Positions 28,683-38,475 of a DNA stretch of 64,000 bases are shown piece by piece (within the stretch, counting starts at the first letter, position 1; each line of letters begins with the position of its first letter). This DNA comes from Novosphingobium cyanobacteriorum. Its GTDB lineage: Bacteria; Pseudomonadota; Alphaproteobacteria; Sphingomonadales; Sphingomonadaceae. A program made the position numbers and the translations under genes. Location: assembly GCF_029436685.1 (NCBI RefSeq), contig NZ_JAROCY010000010.1:62001-126000 (forward strand), read 5' to 3'. The notes beneath the pieces were generated by a model, which saw only the letters and a list, made by a program, of their open reading frames with translations, was not told the DNA's origin and ran no database searches.

Positions 28683-28712
28683 TCTCTCCGCGATCTCTGC
28701 GGCCTCTGCGCG
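28683..28712 (-). repeat. Inverted counterpart of the 9-bp units
   Basis: On the reverse strand it reads CGCAGAGGC, CGCAGAGAT, CGCGGAGAG after CGCG. It pairs with the units at 28492-28527. Confidence 0.75.
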
Positions 28713-28750
28713 AAATATTTCTGACTTTGAGCGGCATCGCCGGGGCAATC

Positions 28751-28844
28751 ACCCCCATCCAGGCTTTGCTAGCCGGTTCCACCGGAAAGCTTCGCTATCC
28801 ATCCCCCGTCTCCTTCGACAAGCTCAGGATGAGCGGGGAAGGGG
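28751..28844. repeat. Repeat unit of about 90 bp, copy B
   Basis: Homologous to copy A at 27650-27741, with the conserved end TTCGACAAGCTCAGGATGA and GGGGAAGGGG. It contains a dispersed palindrome at 28814-28836. It lies 14 nt beyond the end of the reverse-strand metallopeptidase gene, the same position relative to a gene end as copy A. Confidence 0.7.
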
Positions 28845-28858
28845 TGTGACGTGTGCGC

Positions 28859-29764
28859 TCAGCCGAGGTCGGCGAAGGTGTTGCAGGCGTTGGGGTCGGC
28901 GGTGTCGAGGCCCTTGCGCAGCCATTGCATGCGCTGGGCGGAGGAGCCGTGGGTGAAGGCGGCTTCGACGGGGCGGCGGCCGGCGGCCTTCATCAGGGTA
29001 TCGTCACCGATCTGGTGGGCGGCGCGCATGCCTTCTTCAAGATCGCCCGCTTCGAGCCGGTCACGGTTCTTGCCCGCCCAGACGCCGGCGTAGCAATCGG
29101 CCTGGAGTTCGAGGCGGACCGATAGCTGGTTCGCCTGGCTGGGGTTGCGCTGCTGCAGATCATGCACCTTGCCCGAGGTGCCGAGCAGGCTCTGGATATG
29201 GTGGCCATATTCATGCGCCATCACATAGATGCGCGCGAAATCGCCACCGGCGCCCATCTGCTTGTCCATCTCGGTGTAGAAATCGGTGTCGATGTAGATC
29301 CCTTCATCGGTGGGGCAATAGAACGGGCCCATGGCGCTTTGCGCCGCGCCGCAGCCGGACGAGCCGGATTGCGCATAGAACACCAGCTTGGGCGCTTCAT
29401 AGCGCACGCCGGACTGATCGAGGATCGGCTGCCAGGTGTGGTTGAGCGAGGCGAGCGCGTTGCAGCTTTCCTTGCTGAAGGCGTTGACGTTGCAGCTTTC
29501 GCCGATGTTCTGCCCCCCGGCCTGGCGTGCGGGCGTGTTCAGGGCCTGTTGCCCGCCGCCGACGAGATTGCCCAGGCCACCGAACAGGGCCATGCCGATG
29601 ACCACGACGATGATGCCACCGATGCCGAAGCGGCTGCCGATCATCGACAGCAGCATCATCGGGAGGCCGCCGCCGCCTCCACCGCCGAAGCCGCCGAGCC
29701 CGGAGCCGCCGCTGCCGCGCTGGTCTTCAACCCGGATGTCATTGTCGTAATCGTCGAGCCGCAT
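28859..29764 (-). CDS. YpfJ-type neutral zinc metallopeptidase
   Basis: 301 residues from the ATG at 29764 (MRLDDYDNDI). Order: acidic N-terminus, Gly-rich linker, one transmembrane helix (about 50-75), then a periplasmic catalytic domain. Zinc motif HEYGHH is at 184-189, with the downstream ELQADCYAGVWA providing the third ligand region. Cysteines in the first half of the domain may form disulfides. Substrates are unknown. An upstream ATG frame at 29863 lacks family sequence. Confidence 0.88.
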   Translation of the reverse strand: MRLDDYDNDIRVEDQRGSGGSGLGGFGGGGGGGLPMMLLSMIGSRFGIGGIIVVVIGMALFGGLGNLVGGGQQALNTPARQAGGQNIGESCNVNAFSKESCNALASLNHTWQPILDQSGVRYEAPKLVFYAQSGSSGCGAAQSAMGPFYCPTDEGIYIDTDFYTEMDKQMGAGGDFARIYVMAHEYGHHIQSLLGTSGKVHDLQQRNPSQANQLSVRLELQADCYAGVWAGKNRDRLEAGDLEEGMRAAHQIGDDTLMKAAGRRPVEAAFTHGSSAQRMQWLRKGLDTADPNACNTFADLG

Positions 29765-29964
29765 GGTCCTGTCCCCGAGTGGCCCGGCGCGGGCCCTCAG
29801 GACAGAAATGGCCACGCCGCCGCTGGTTCCGCAAGAGGCTTGCAATCGGTGTGGCAACGACACCTTGATAAACTGACGTTCACAATTCCCAAGCTAATGG
29901 GAACTTGCGCGCCTGTTCCGCTTTTGTCAGCAGAAGGGGTGCGGTGAAGCGTGTGGGGGCGTCG

Positions 29965-31509
29965 ATGAGTCGTTGGGGCAAACGGCCGATGGGAGGCGTG
30001 GCGATTGTCGCCGCGATCCTTCTGGCGTTGCCCGTCGGCGCCACGGCCGCATCGAAGAAGCCCGATCCATTGGAAACCGCGCTGCGCGGGCATGTGGAGA
30101 CGCTGGCGAGCGATGCTTTTCTGGGCCGCGAGCCCGGCACCGAGGGTGAAACGCTGACACTGCGCTATCTGGCGCGTCAGTGGTTCGACATCGGGCTGGA
30201 ATCCGGAACCAACGATCCCGCCAATGCCTGGTTCGCGCCGGTGGAACTGGTAGAACGGGTGCCCGATGCCAGCAGGGCGCAATTCCTGCGCGGCAAGCGG
30301 CGGCTGCCGATCGGCGACGCGGGCGTATTCGTGGTGACATCCGGCCTGCGCAGCCTGATCGAGAATGCGCCGGTGGTCTATCTGGGCAATGCGGCGACTG
30401 CCGGGCGCACTGAACTGGCCGGGCGGATCGCACTGGTGCTCGACAGCCAGAGCCCGCCGGTGGTGAAGGGCGGCGGCGCGGAGGAGAACCCGCGCGGCGA
30501 GGACCGGGCTGGCAAGCTGCTGGATGCGGGCGCGGCGGGCGTGATCACCGTGCTGGACAGCGAGCGCACGCTGGATGCGGTGATCGCACGGCGCAAGCGG
30601 GCGGGCTATGCCCTGGCGGGCGAGGTGCTGGGCGGCGATATCGAGGCCTTCATCACGCCGCAGGTGGCGGATGCGCTGCTGGCGGGCGGAACTGCGGGTA
30701 ACCTGGATGCGCTGCGCCGGGCCGGGGCTGCCCCGGATTTCGCGCCGCGACCGCTGGGGCTGAACGCGACGCTGGAGGCGACGAGCCGCGAGACACGGAT
30801 CAAGACGCACAACCTGATCGGCAAGCTGGAAGGACGGCGCAGCGACCTGGGCGCGGTGCTGATGGTGGCGCACTGGGACCACTTTGGTCAATGTGCCGAG
30901 CCGCCGGCCGAGCACCTGGTCTGCAACGGCGCGGTGGACAATGCCAGCGGGCTGGCGGTGATCACCGAAGTGGCGCGGGCGCTTTCGCAAGGGCGCCCAC
31001 TGGACCGCGACGTCTATTTCGTGGCGACGACTGGCGAGGAGATGGGCCTGCTGGGCGCGCTGGCGTTCACCGAGAATCCGCCGATCCCGCTGGACCGGAT
31101 CGTGGCGGTGCTGAACGTGGACAGCACGGGATTGGTGCCTGCCGGCATGCCGGTGAGCGTGATCGGCAAGGGGCGCACATCGATCGACGGGGATGTGGCC
31201 CGCGTGCTGAAGGCGATGAAGAAGAAGGTGGTGGAGGGCGACGGCGCCAACGCCTTCATGCGGCGGCAGGATTCTTGGGTGTTCCTGCAGCACGACGTGC
31301 CGGCGGTGATGGTTTCGACCAGTTATTCCGATCCGGCGCGGCTGGAGACGTTCATGGATGAGCGATACCACCGCACGGCCGACCAGGCGGAGCTGGTGCA
31401 GTATGGCGGCATGGCCGAAGACGCACGCATCCAGTTGGAACTGGTACGCTATTTCGCGGACCTGAAGCGCTATCCAGGCCCGGCGGGAAAAGCGGTTCCC
31501 AACCCCTAG
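29965..31509 (+). CDS. Exported M28-family metallopeptidase
   Basis: 514 residues from ATG 29965, preceded by GGGGGC; a GTG at 29944 is a possible longer start. The signal peptide ends near GATAAS. A PA-like insert (about 100-260) precedes the second half of the catalytic domain. Zinc ligands: H303 and D305 in HWDHFG, D in VDNASG, and E-E in TGEEMG. The family includes aminopeptidases and carboxypeptidases that trim peptides in the periplasm. It is divergent from the zinc metallopeptidase gene and followed by guaB after 66 nt. Confidence 0.87.
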   Translation: MSRWGKRPMGGVAIVAAILLALPVGATAASKKPDPLETALRGHVETLASDAFLGREPGTEGETLTLRYLARQWFDIGLESGTNDPANAWFAPVELVERVPDASRAQFLRGKRRLPIGDAGVFVVTSGLRSLIENAPVVYLGNAATAGRTELAGRIALVLDSQSPPVVKGGGAEENPRGEDRAGKLLDAGAAGVITVLDSERTLDAVIARRKRAGYALAGEVLGGDIEAFITPQVADALLAGGTAGNLDALRRAGAAPDFAPRPLGLNATLEATSRETRIKTHNLIGKLEGRRSDLGAVLMVAHWDHFGQCAEPPAEHLVCNGAVDNASGLAVITEVARALSQGRPLDRDVYFVATTGEEMGLLGALAFTENPPIPLDRIVAVLNVDSTGLVPAGMPVSVIGKGRTSIDGDVARVLKAMKKKVVEGDGANAFMRRQDSWVFLQHDVPAVMVSTSYSDPARLETFMDERYHRTADQAELVQYGGMAEDARIQLELVRYFADLKRYPGPAGKAVPNP

Positions 31510-33033
<1,524 letters not shown>

Positions 33034-33055
33034 GGCTGGCCACGGGCACGGGGCG

Positions 33056-34234
33056 ATGACACCGGCGGCGCGGGTGCAGGCGGCGATCGACGTGCTCGAC
33101 GCCGTGATCGCGGCGGCGCGCGGGCAGGGCGCCTCGGCAGACCGGGTGGCGGCAGAGTGGTTCCGCACCCGGCGCTTCGTGGGATCAAAGGACCGGCGGG
33201 CGATCCGCGACCTGGCCTGGCGCGCGATCCGTGCCTGTGGCGAGGTTCCGGCGAGCGGGCGCGCGGCGATGCTGCGGGTGGCGCAGGACGATGCGGCGCT
33301 GGCGGCGCTGTTCGATGGATCGAACTATGGCCCCGCGCCGTTGCGCGAGGGCGAGACGGTGGCCGGGGGTGGCGTTGCGCCGCAGTGGCTGGCCGAGGCG
33401 CTGACGGCATCGGGGCTTGATGAAGCCGAACAAGCGGCGCTGCTGGGGCGGGCGCCGCTGGATATCCGCGCGAACCGGCTGAAAATCACGCGCGAGGCGC
33501 TGGCCGAACAGTTGCCGGTGGCGAGCGAGCCGGTGATGGCGGACGGTTTGCGGCTGGAGACCGGTGCACGGGCGGAGGATTGGCCCGAATTCGGCGAGGG
33601 TCTGTTCGAGGTGCAGGATGGCGGCAGCCAGCTGGCCTGTGCCGCCTTTGCCGCGCAGCCGGGCGAGGCGGTGGTGGACCTGTGCGCCGGGGCAGGGGGC
33701 AAGACGCTGGCGCTGGCGGCGGCGATGGACAACCGGGGCGCGCTGCTGGCCTGTGACATCGACCGGGCGCGGCTGTCACGCCTGCCGGACCGTGCGGCGC
33801 GGGCCGGGGCCATGGCGGAGACGCGGCTGCTGAACCCCGGCAAGGAATCCGGGATGCTGGCCGACTGGGCGGGCAAGGCGGATGGCGTGCTGATCGATGC
33901 GCCGTGTTCGGGCACCGGCACATGGCGGCGCAATCCCGAGGCGCGCTGGCGGCTGAGCCCCGCGGCGGTCGAACGCTATGCCACGATGCAGGCGCATGTG
34001 CTGCGTGTGGGGGCAGGGCTGGTGAGGCCGGGCGGGCGGCTGACCTACATCGTCTGTTCGCTGCTGGATCGCGAAGGCGCCGGGGTGATCGACGCGTTCC
34101 TGGCGGAGCGGCCGGATTGGCGGGCCGAACCGATGGACCTGCCTGCCGGTCGCCCTCGTGGAAAAGGTTGGCGGCTTACACCCTTGTCCGACGCGACAGA
34201 CGGGTTTTTCTTCGTTAACCTGCGACGCGCATGA
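33056..34234 (+). CDS. RsmB/NOL1-type RNA (cytosine-5) methyltransferase
   Basis: 392 residues. The N-terminal third resembles the RNA-binding region of RsmB. SAM motif I is VVDLCAGAGGKTLALAAAM. Motif IV DAPCSGTGTWRRNPE contains C284, and motif VI contains the nucleophile C334 in YIVCSLL, so both cysteines of the m5C mechanism are present. Likely modifies 16S rRNA; exact position is not determined. Short spacing after guaB suggests one transcript. Confidence 0.9.
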   Translation: MTPAARVQAAIDVLDAVIAAARGQGASADRVAAEWFRTRRFVGSKDRRAIRDLAWRAIRACGEVPASGRAAMLRVAQDDAALAALFDGSNYGPAPLREGETVAGGGVAPQWLAEALTASGLDEAEQAALLGRAPLDIRANRLKITREALAEQLPVASEPVMADGLRLETGARAEDWPEFGEGLFEVQDGGSQLACAAFAAQPGEAVVDLCAGAGGKTLALAAAMDNRGALLACDIDRARLSRLPDRAARAGAMAETRLLNPGKESGMLADWAGKADGVLIDAPCSGTGTWRRNPEARWRLSPAAVERYATMQAHVLRVGAGLVRPGGRLTYIVCSLLDREGAGVIDAFLAERPDWRAEPMDLPAGRPRGKGWRLTPLSDATDGFFFVNLRRA

Positions 34235-34299
34235 TACTGGATACCTCAACACGCGCCGGAGAGCGCAAGAGGTCGGATTCCCGGCTCAAGGAGCTTTTG

Positions 34300-34806
34300 A
34301 TGCGTTACACCCTGCCCGCCGCCGCGCTTTCGCTGGTGCTGGCGATGACCGGATCGATGGGATCGGCCAAGGTGGAGCAAGTGGCCGACCCGCGCGCGCA
34401 GGCGCTGCTGGCCAACGGCCACGCCGACCTGGCATCGGGACAGGTGGATGCCGCGACCGATGCCTTCGAGGCGGCGCTGGCAGTCGATCCCGGATATGTC
34501 GGTACCTACATCGCGCTGGGCGAGGCGGCCCGCAAGGCGGGGCTGCAGGGCAAGGCGATCCATTATTACCGCGAGGCGTTGCAGCGCGATCCCAACAACC
34601 TGGGTGCAATTGCCGGCGAAGGCGCGGCGATGGCCGAGAAGGGTGCGCTGGAAAAGGCGCGGACCAACCTGGCGCGGCTGGAAGGCATCTGTGGCAAGGC
34701 CTGCGCCGAGACGCAGGAACTGGCCGCGGTGATCGCCAAGGGCCCGACCCCACGCGTGCTTTCGGCCGAGGCGGTTAAGCCGCAGCCGGTGGTGGAGAGC
34801 AATTGA
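34300..34806 (+). CDS. Periplasmic TPR-repeat protein
   Basis: 168 residues from ATG 34300, which has AAGGAG 6 nt upstream; an earlier ATG at 34231 lies in the end of the previous gene. Signal peptide cleaved near GSAKV. Two to three TPR-like helix pairs (ALLANGHADLASGQVDAA, YIALGEAARKAGLQGKA, AIAGEGAAMAEKGALEKA), then two cysteines (ICGKAC) likely in a disulfide. Partner unknown; possibly a scaffold in envelope assembly. Confidence 0.82.
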   Translation: MRYTLPAAALSLVLAMTGSMGSAKVEQVADPRAQALLANGHADLASGQVDAATDAFEAALAVDPGYVGTYIALGEAARKAGLQGKAIHYYREALQRDPNNLGAIAGEGAAMAEKGALEKARTNLARLEGICGKACAETQELAAVIAKGPTPRVLSAEAVKPQPVVESN

Positions 34807-34827
34807 CCTGAGACAGCCCTCCCCCTG

Positions 34828-34891
34828 CCCCTCCCGCAGGCGGGAGGGGAGAAGAAGGGGCTGCCAATCCCCCTCCCGCCTGCGGGAGGGG
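34828..34891. repeat. Two mutually inverted CCCCTCCCG palindromes
   Basis: Hairpin one at 34828-34849 (9-bp stem, CAGG loop) and hairpin two at 34870-34891 (9-bp stem, CCTG loop) are exact reverse complements of each other. Flanking bases extend the pairing to arms of about 40 bp. The element lies between convergent genes and may terminate both transcripts. Confidence 0.8.
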
Positions 34892-34913
34892 TTAGGGGTA
34901 GGCTTTCTGGCGG

Positions 34914-35399
34914 TCAGATCAAATCCCGGAATTCTTCGAGGACCTGGCGGTAGACGCGGCGTTTGAAGGGGACGATCAGGTCAGGCAACTGTTCGGGTTC
35001 CACCCATTTCCAGTCGAGAAATTCCGCCGGATGGTGGGCGTTGAGATCGACATGATGGTCTTCGCCGGTAAAGCGCAGCAGCAGCCATGACTGGCGCTGG
35101 CCACGGTAGCGCCCGCCCCAGATTCGGCCGATCATCTCGGGCGGCAGGTCATAGAGCAGTTCTTCGCGCGTCTGCGCGATCACGGTGACGAGATCCGCGG
35201 TGACGCCGGTTTCTTCGTGCAGTTCGCGCATCGCGGCGGCGTGCAGCTCCTCGCCATCGTCGATGCCGCCCTGTGGCATCTGCCAGGCATCGCCTTCCTT
35301 GCTGTCGATCCGCTTGCCCACGAACACGCGTCCGTGGGCATTGACCATCATCACGCCCACGCAGGGGCGATAGGGCAGGGCGGAATGTTCCTCGGTCAT
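34914..35399 (-). CDS. rppH: RNA pyrophosphohydrolase
   Basis: 161 residues. Nudix box from G44 to V66, with R58, E59, E62 and E63 in the expected pattern. The N-terminal YRPCVGVMM and WQMPQGG are typical of RppH, which removes pyrophosphate from 5'-triphosphate mRNA and so starts decay. The start overlaps the stop of the upstream hydrolase gene by 4 nt. Confidence 0.93.
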   Translation of the reverse strand: MTEEHSALPYRPCVGVMMVNAHGRVFVGKRIDSKEGDAWQMPQGGIDDGEELHAAAMRELHEETGVTADLVTVIAQTREELLYDLPPEMIGRIWGGRYRGQRQSWLLLRFTGEDHHVDLNAHHPAEFLDWKWVEPEQLPDLIVPFKRRVYRQVLEEFRDLI

Positions 35400-36355
35400 C
35401 TGGTCCTTTCGAGCAGCAGTTTCATCGCTGCGAACACGGAGTGCAGGTCTGCCTGCGCGCTGGGGATGGCGCGGCGGACCTGGGTGAAGCCGTGGATCGT
35501 GCCCTTCATTTCAAGGAACACGACCTCAGCCCCGGCCTTGATCAGTTCTGCCCCATAGACCCTGCCGCTGTCACGGATCGGATCGAGCCCGGCGGTTACC
35601 AGCACCGTGGGCGGGGTGGCGGCGTGATCGCTGTAGATCGGATAGGCGCGCTTATGCCCGGCGATTGCATTGTAGGAATCGGCAAACCACTTCATCGACG
35701 CCGCCGTCAAGAGAAAGCCTTCGGCAAAGTGCAGGAAGGACTGGTGATCGGGCTTGTCATCGCTGAGCGGATAGATCGGCACCTGCATGACAACCGGGAC
35801 GGCCGCCGGCTTTTCAAGCAGGGCCTGGGTGGTGACGATGGTGAGGTTTCCGCCCGCCGAATCGCCGATGGGGATCAGGCCGGTGACCTGCCGGCCAAGG
35901 TCCACAGGGCTGGCGGCGACCCAGCGGGTTGCGGCTTCGCAATCGTCGGGCGCGGCGGGGAAGGGGTGTTCGGGTGCGAGTCGGTAATCAACCGCGACGA
36001 CGGGCAGGTCCATCTCCGCCGCGATTTCCGTGCAGAGGGAATGATGGCTTTCGAGATCACCGATGACGAAGCCACCGCCGTGGAAGAACATGATCACCGG
36101 GCCGGGGCCACGATCTGCCCGCGCATCATACAGCCGTAGCGGAATCGGACCGGCAGGGCCGGGGCACGAGAGGTCCTTGATCACGGCCAGATCGCGGGGC
36201 GGCATCTCGGCAATCTGGCCCATGGCGATGTAGCTGGCGCGCGCGGCATCCAGCGGCATTTCATGCATCTGGGGGCCTTCGACACTGTTCAGGTAATCTA
36301 GGAAGGCCTTTACATCAGGGCGGACGTAATGCTGCGGAGCGTCGGCTTCGGCCAT
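35396..36355 (-). CDS. HSL-type alpha/beta-hydrolase (esterase)
   Basis: 319 residues from the ATG at 36355, which follows AGAGGA; alternative ATG at 36382. The hormone-sensitive-lipase signature HGGGFVIGD supplies the oxyanion hole, the nucleophile serine is in GDSAGGN, Asp in AGLDPIRD and His in GTIHGF complete the triad. Hydrolyses short or medium acyl esters; natural substrate unknown. Coupled to rppH by an ATGA overlap and divergent from korA. Confidence 0.88.
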   Translation of the reverse strand: MAEADAPQHYVRPDVKAFLDYLNSVEGPQMHEMPLDAARASYIAMGQIAEMPPRDLAVIKDLSCPGPAGPIPLRLYDARADRGPGPVIMFFHGGGFVIGDLESHHSLCTEIAAEMDLPVVAVDYRLAPEHPFPAAPDDCEAATRWVAASPVDLGRQVTGLIPIGDSAGGNLTIVTTQALLEKPAAVPVVMQVPIYPLSDDKPDHQSFLHFAEGFLLTAASMKWFADSYNAIAGHKRAYPIYSDHAATPPTVLVTAGLDPIRDSGRVYGAELIKAGAEVVFLEMKGTIHGFTQVRRAIPSAQADLHSVFAAMKLLLERTR

Positions 36356-36581
36356 GTTTTCAATGTCCTCTCGATCTTGCATGGGGCTGTTGCTGGCCCC
36401 ATTTGTTGATTGTGGACAGGTTAGGTGCGGTTTTGCAACTTGACTAGGCCGGTTGTGCGCGATCAAGGAATCGCACGACATTTTGCGCAGAGCAGATTTT
36501 CTTTTTTGCGCCGGGGATTGGCCGGGTCTAGGCGGCCCAAGATGAAGCAGGGCTGCATCTGGCGGCTGACAGAGGAACGAG

Positions 36582-38462
36582 ATGGCTACAGCATTGGTTG
36601 ACGGACCCGACGCCCTGACCGGCGGCAAGGATGCGCCCGAAGCGGTTGTCGTCCGCTTTGCGGGCGATTCCGGCGACGGCATGCAGCTGACGGGTGGTCA
36701 GTTCACGCTTTCGACCGCGCTGGCGGGCAACGACCTGGCGACTTTCCCCGACTTTCCGGCGGAAATCCGCGCGCCGCAAGGCACACTGTTTGGCGTTTCG
36801 GCCTTCCAGATCAACTTCGGATCGACCGACATCGAGACAGCGGGCGACCAGCCCGACGTGCTGGTGGCGATGAACCCGGCGGCGCTGAAGACCAACGTGC
36901 CGGCGCTGAAGGCCGGTGGCCTGATCATTGCCGACAGTGGCGAGTTCAACAAGCGCAACCTGGAAAAGGCCAAGTACGACGCCAATCCGCTGGAAGACGG
37001 CAGCCTGGAGAAGTGGCAGCTGCTGGCCTTCGACATCAGCGCGCTGACGCTGGAAGCGGTGAAGCCCTTTGGCCTTGGCAACAAGGAAGCGCTGCGCTGC
37101 AAGAACATGTGGACGCTGGGCCTGGCGCTGTGGATGTTCGACCGCGACCGGCAGCCGCTGATCGACTGGCTGAACGCCAAGTTCAAGAAGAACCCGGTGC
37201 TGGCCGAAGCCAACGTTGCGGCGCTGAACGCCGGCCACGCCTATGGCGAGACGGCCGAGCTTTCGGGCCCGCTGAAGCAGTATCACATCGCGCCGGTTGA
37301 AAGCGAACCGGGCCTTTACCGCACGGTGACAGGCGCGGAATCGATCAGCCTTGGGCTGGTGGCGGGCGCGCAGCTGGCGGGTCTGCACATGTTCTTTGGC
37401 GGCTATCCGATCACGCCGGCAAGTTCGATCCTGCACAACCTGGCCAAGCTGAAGGAATTCGGCGTCACCACGTTCCAGGCGGAAGACGAGATCGCGGCGA
37501 TCTGCTCTGCCATCGGCGCGAGCTATGCCGGGCAACTGGGGGTGACGTCGTCCTCCGGTCCGGGCATCGCGCTGAAGGGCGAGGCGATGGGCCTTGCCAT
37601 CATGACCGAGCTGCCGCTGGTGATCGTGAATTCGCAGCGCGGCGGCCCTTCGACCGGCCTGCCGACCAAGACCGAGCAGAGCGACCTTTACCAGGCGGTC
37701 TATGGCCGCAACGGCGATGCGCCGATCCCGGTGATCGCGGCGCGGTCTGCCGCGGACTGCTTTGACTGCGCGATCGAGGCCTGCCGCATCGCGGTGCAGT
37801 ACATGACGCCGGTGATCCTGCTGACCGACGGCTATATCGCCAACGCGGCGGAGCCGTGGAAGGTGCCCGATCCGGCGACCTATACCCCGTTCCCGGTGAC
37901 GTTCCTGGAAGAGGCAAACGGTCCGGACGGCAAGGTGCTGCCCTTTGCGCGTGACGAAAAGGGCGCGCGGCCCTGGATCAAGCCGGGCACGCCGGGCCTG
38001 ATGCACCGCATCGGCGGCATCGAGAAGAACCCCGGCACCGGCAACATCGACTACAGCCCGGCAAGCCACCAGATCATGACCGACGCCCGCAAGGCGAAGG
38101 TGGACGGCGTGGCAAAGTCCATCCCGGCCCAGGACGTGACGTTGGGCGACGAGACCGGCAAGCTGGCCGTGGTCGGCTGGGGCAGCACGTTCGGCCCGAT
38201 CCACCAGGCGGTGCGCCGGGTGCGGCGCAAGGGCCTTTCGGTGAGCCACATCCATGTGCGCCACGTGTGGCCGATGCCGGAGAACCTGGGCGACCTGCTC
38301 AAGGGCTTTGACAAGGTGCTGGTGCCCGAGATGAACACCGGCCAGTTCAAGACTGTGCTGCGCGACCAATATCTGGTTGACGCCAAGCCGCTCAACAAGA
38401 CCAGCGGCCAGCCCTTCACCATCGCGGAAATCGAAGCCGCGATCGAAGCTGCTCTGGTTTGA
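36582..38462 (+). CDS. korA: 2-oxoacid:ferredoxin oxidoreductase, fused gamma-alpha subunit
   Basis: 626 residues. The first 200 form the gamma domain (RFAGDSGDGMQLTGGQ), the rest the alpha domain with GGYPITPASSILH and the pyrimidine-binding TSSSGPGIALKGE. It works with KorB and thiamine diphosphate to decarboxylate 2-oxoglutarate to succinyl-CoA, passing electrons to ferredoxin. No ferredoxin gene is adjacent. A 2-oxoisovalerate or pyruvate substrate is possible. Followed by korB after 13 nt. Confidence 0.92.
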   Translation: MATALVDGPDALTGGKDAPEAVVVRFAGDSGDGMQLTGGQFTLSTALAGNDLATFPDFPAEIRAPQGTLFGVSAFQINFGSTDIETAGDQPDVLVAMNPAALKTNVPALKAGGLIIADSGEFNKRNLEKAKYDANPLEDGSLEKWQLLAFDISALTLEAVKPFGLGNKEALRCKNMWTLGLALWMFDRDRQPLIDWLNAKFKKNPVLAEANVAALNAGHAYGETAELSGPLKQYHIAPVESEPGLYRTVTGAESISLGLVAGAQLAGLHMFFGGYPITPASSILHNLAKLKEFGVTTFQAEDEIAAICSAIGASYAGQLGVTSSSGPGIALKGEAMGLAIMTELPLVIVNSQRGGPSTGLPTKTEQSDLYQAVYGRNGDAPIPVIAARSAADCFDCAIEACRIAVQYMTPVILLTDGYIANAAEPWKVPDPATYTPFPVTFLEEANGPDGKVLPFARDEKGARPWIKPGTPGLMHRIGGIEKNPGTGNIDYSPASHQIMTDARKAKVDGVAKSIPAQDVTLGDETGKLAVVGWGSTFGPIHQAVRRVRRKGLSVSHIHVRHVWPMPENLGDLLKGFDKVLVPEMNTGQFKTVLRDQYLVDAKPLNKTSGQPFTIAEIEAAIEAALV

Positions 38463-38475
38463 GGGACGAAGACCA

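Larger units (their letters stand above)
28321..28858. other. 538-nt repeat-rich non-coding region
   Basis: No gene is supported. Nested inverted repeats fill most of it: outer dispersed palindromes (28423-28445 and 28814-28836), inner 9-bp tandem units (28492-28527) with an inverted counterpart (28683-28712), and repeat copy B (28751-28844). Confidence 0.7.

Noticed and set aside
28484..28849. Open frames inside the repeat-rich region
   Set aside because: They follow the repeat sequence, have no ribosome sites and no family similarity.
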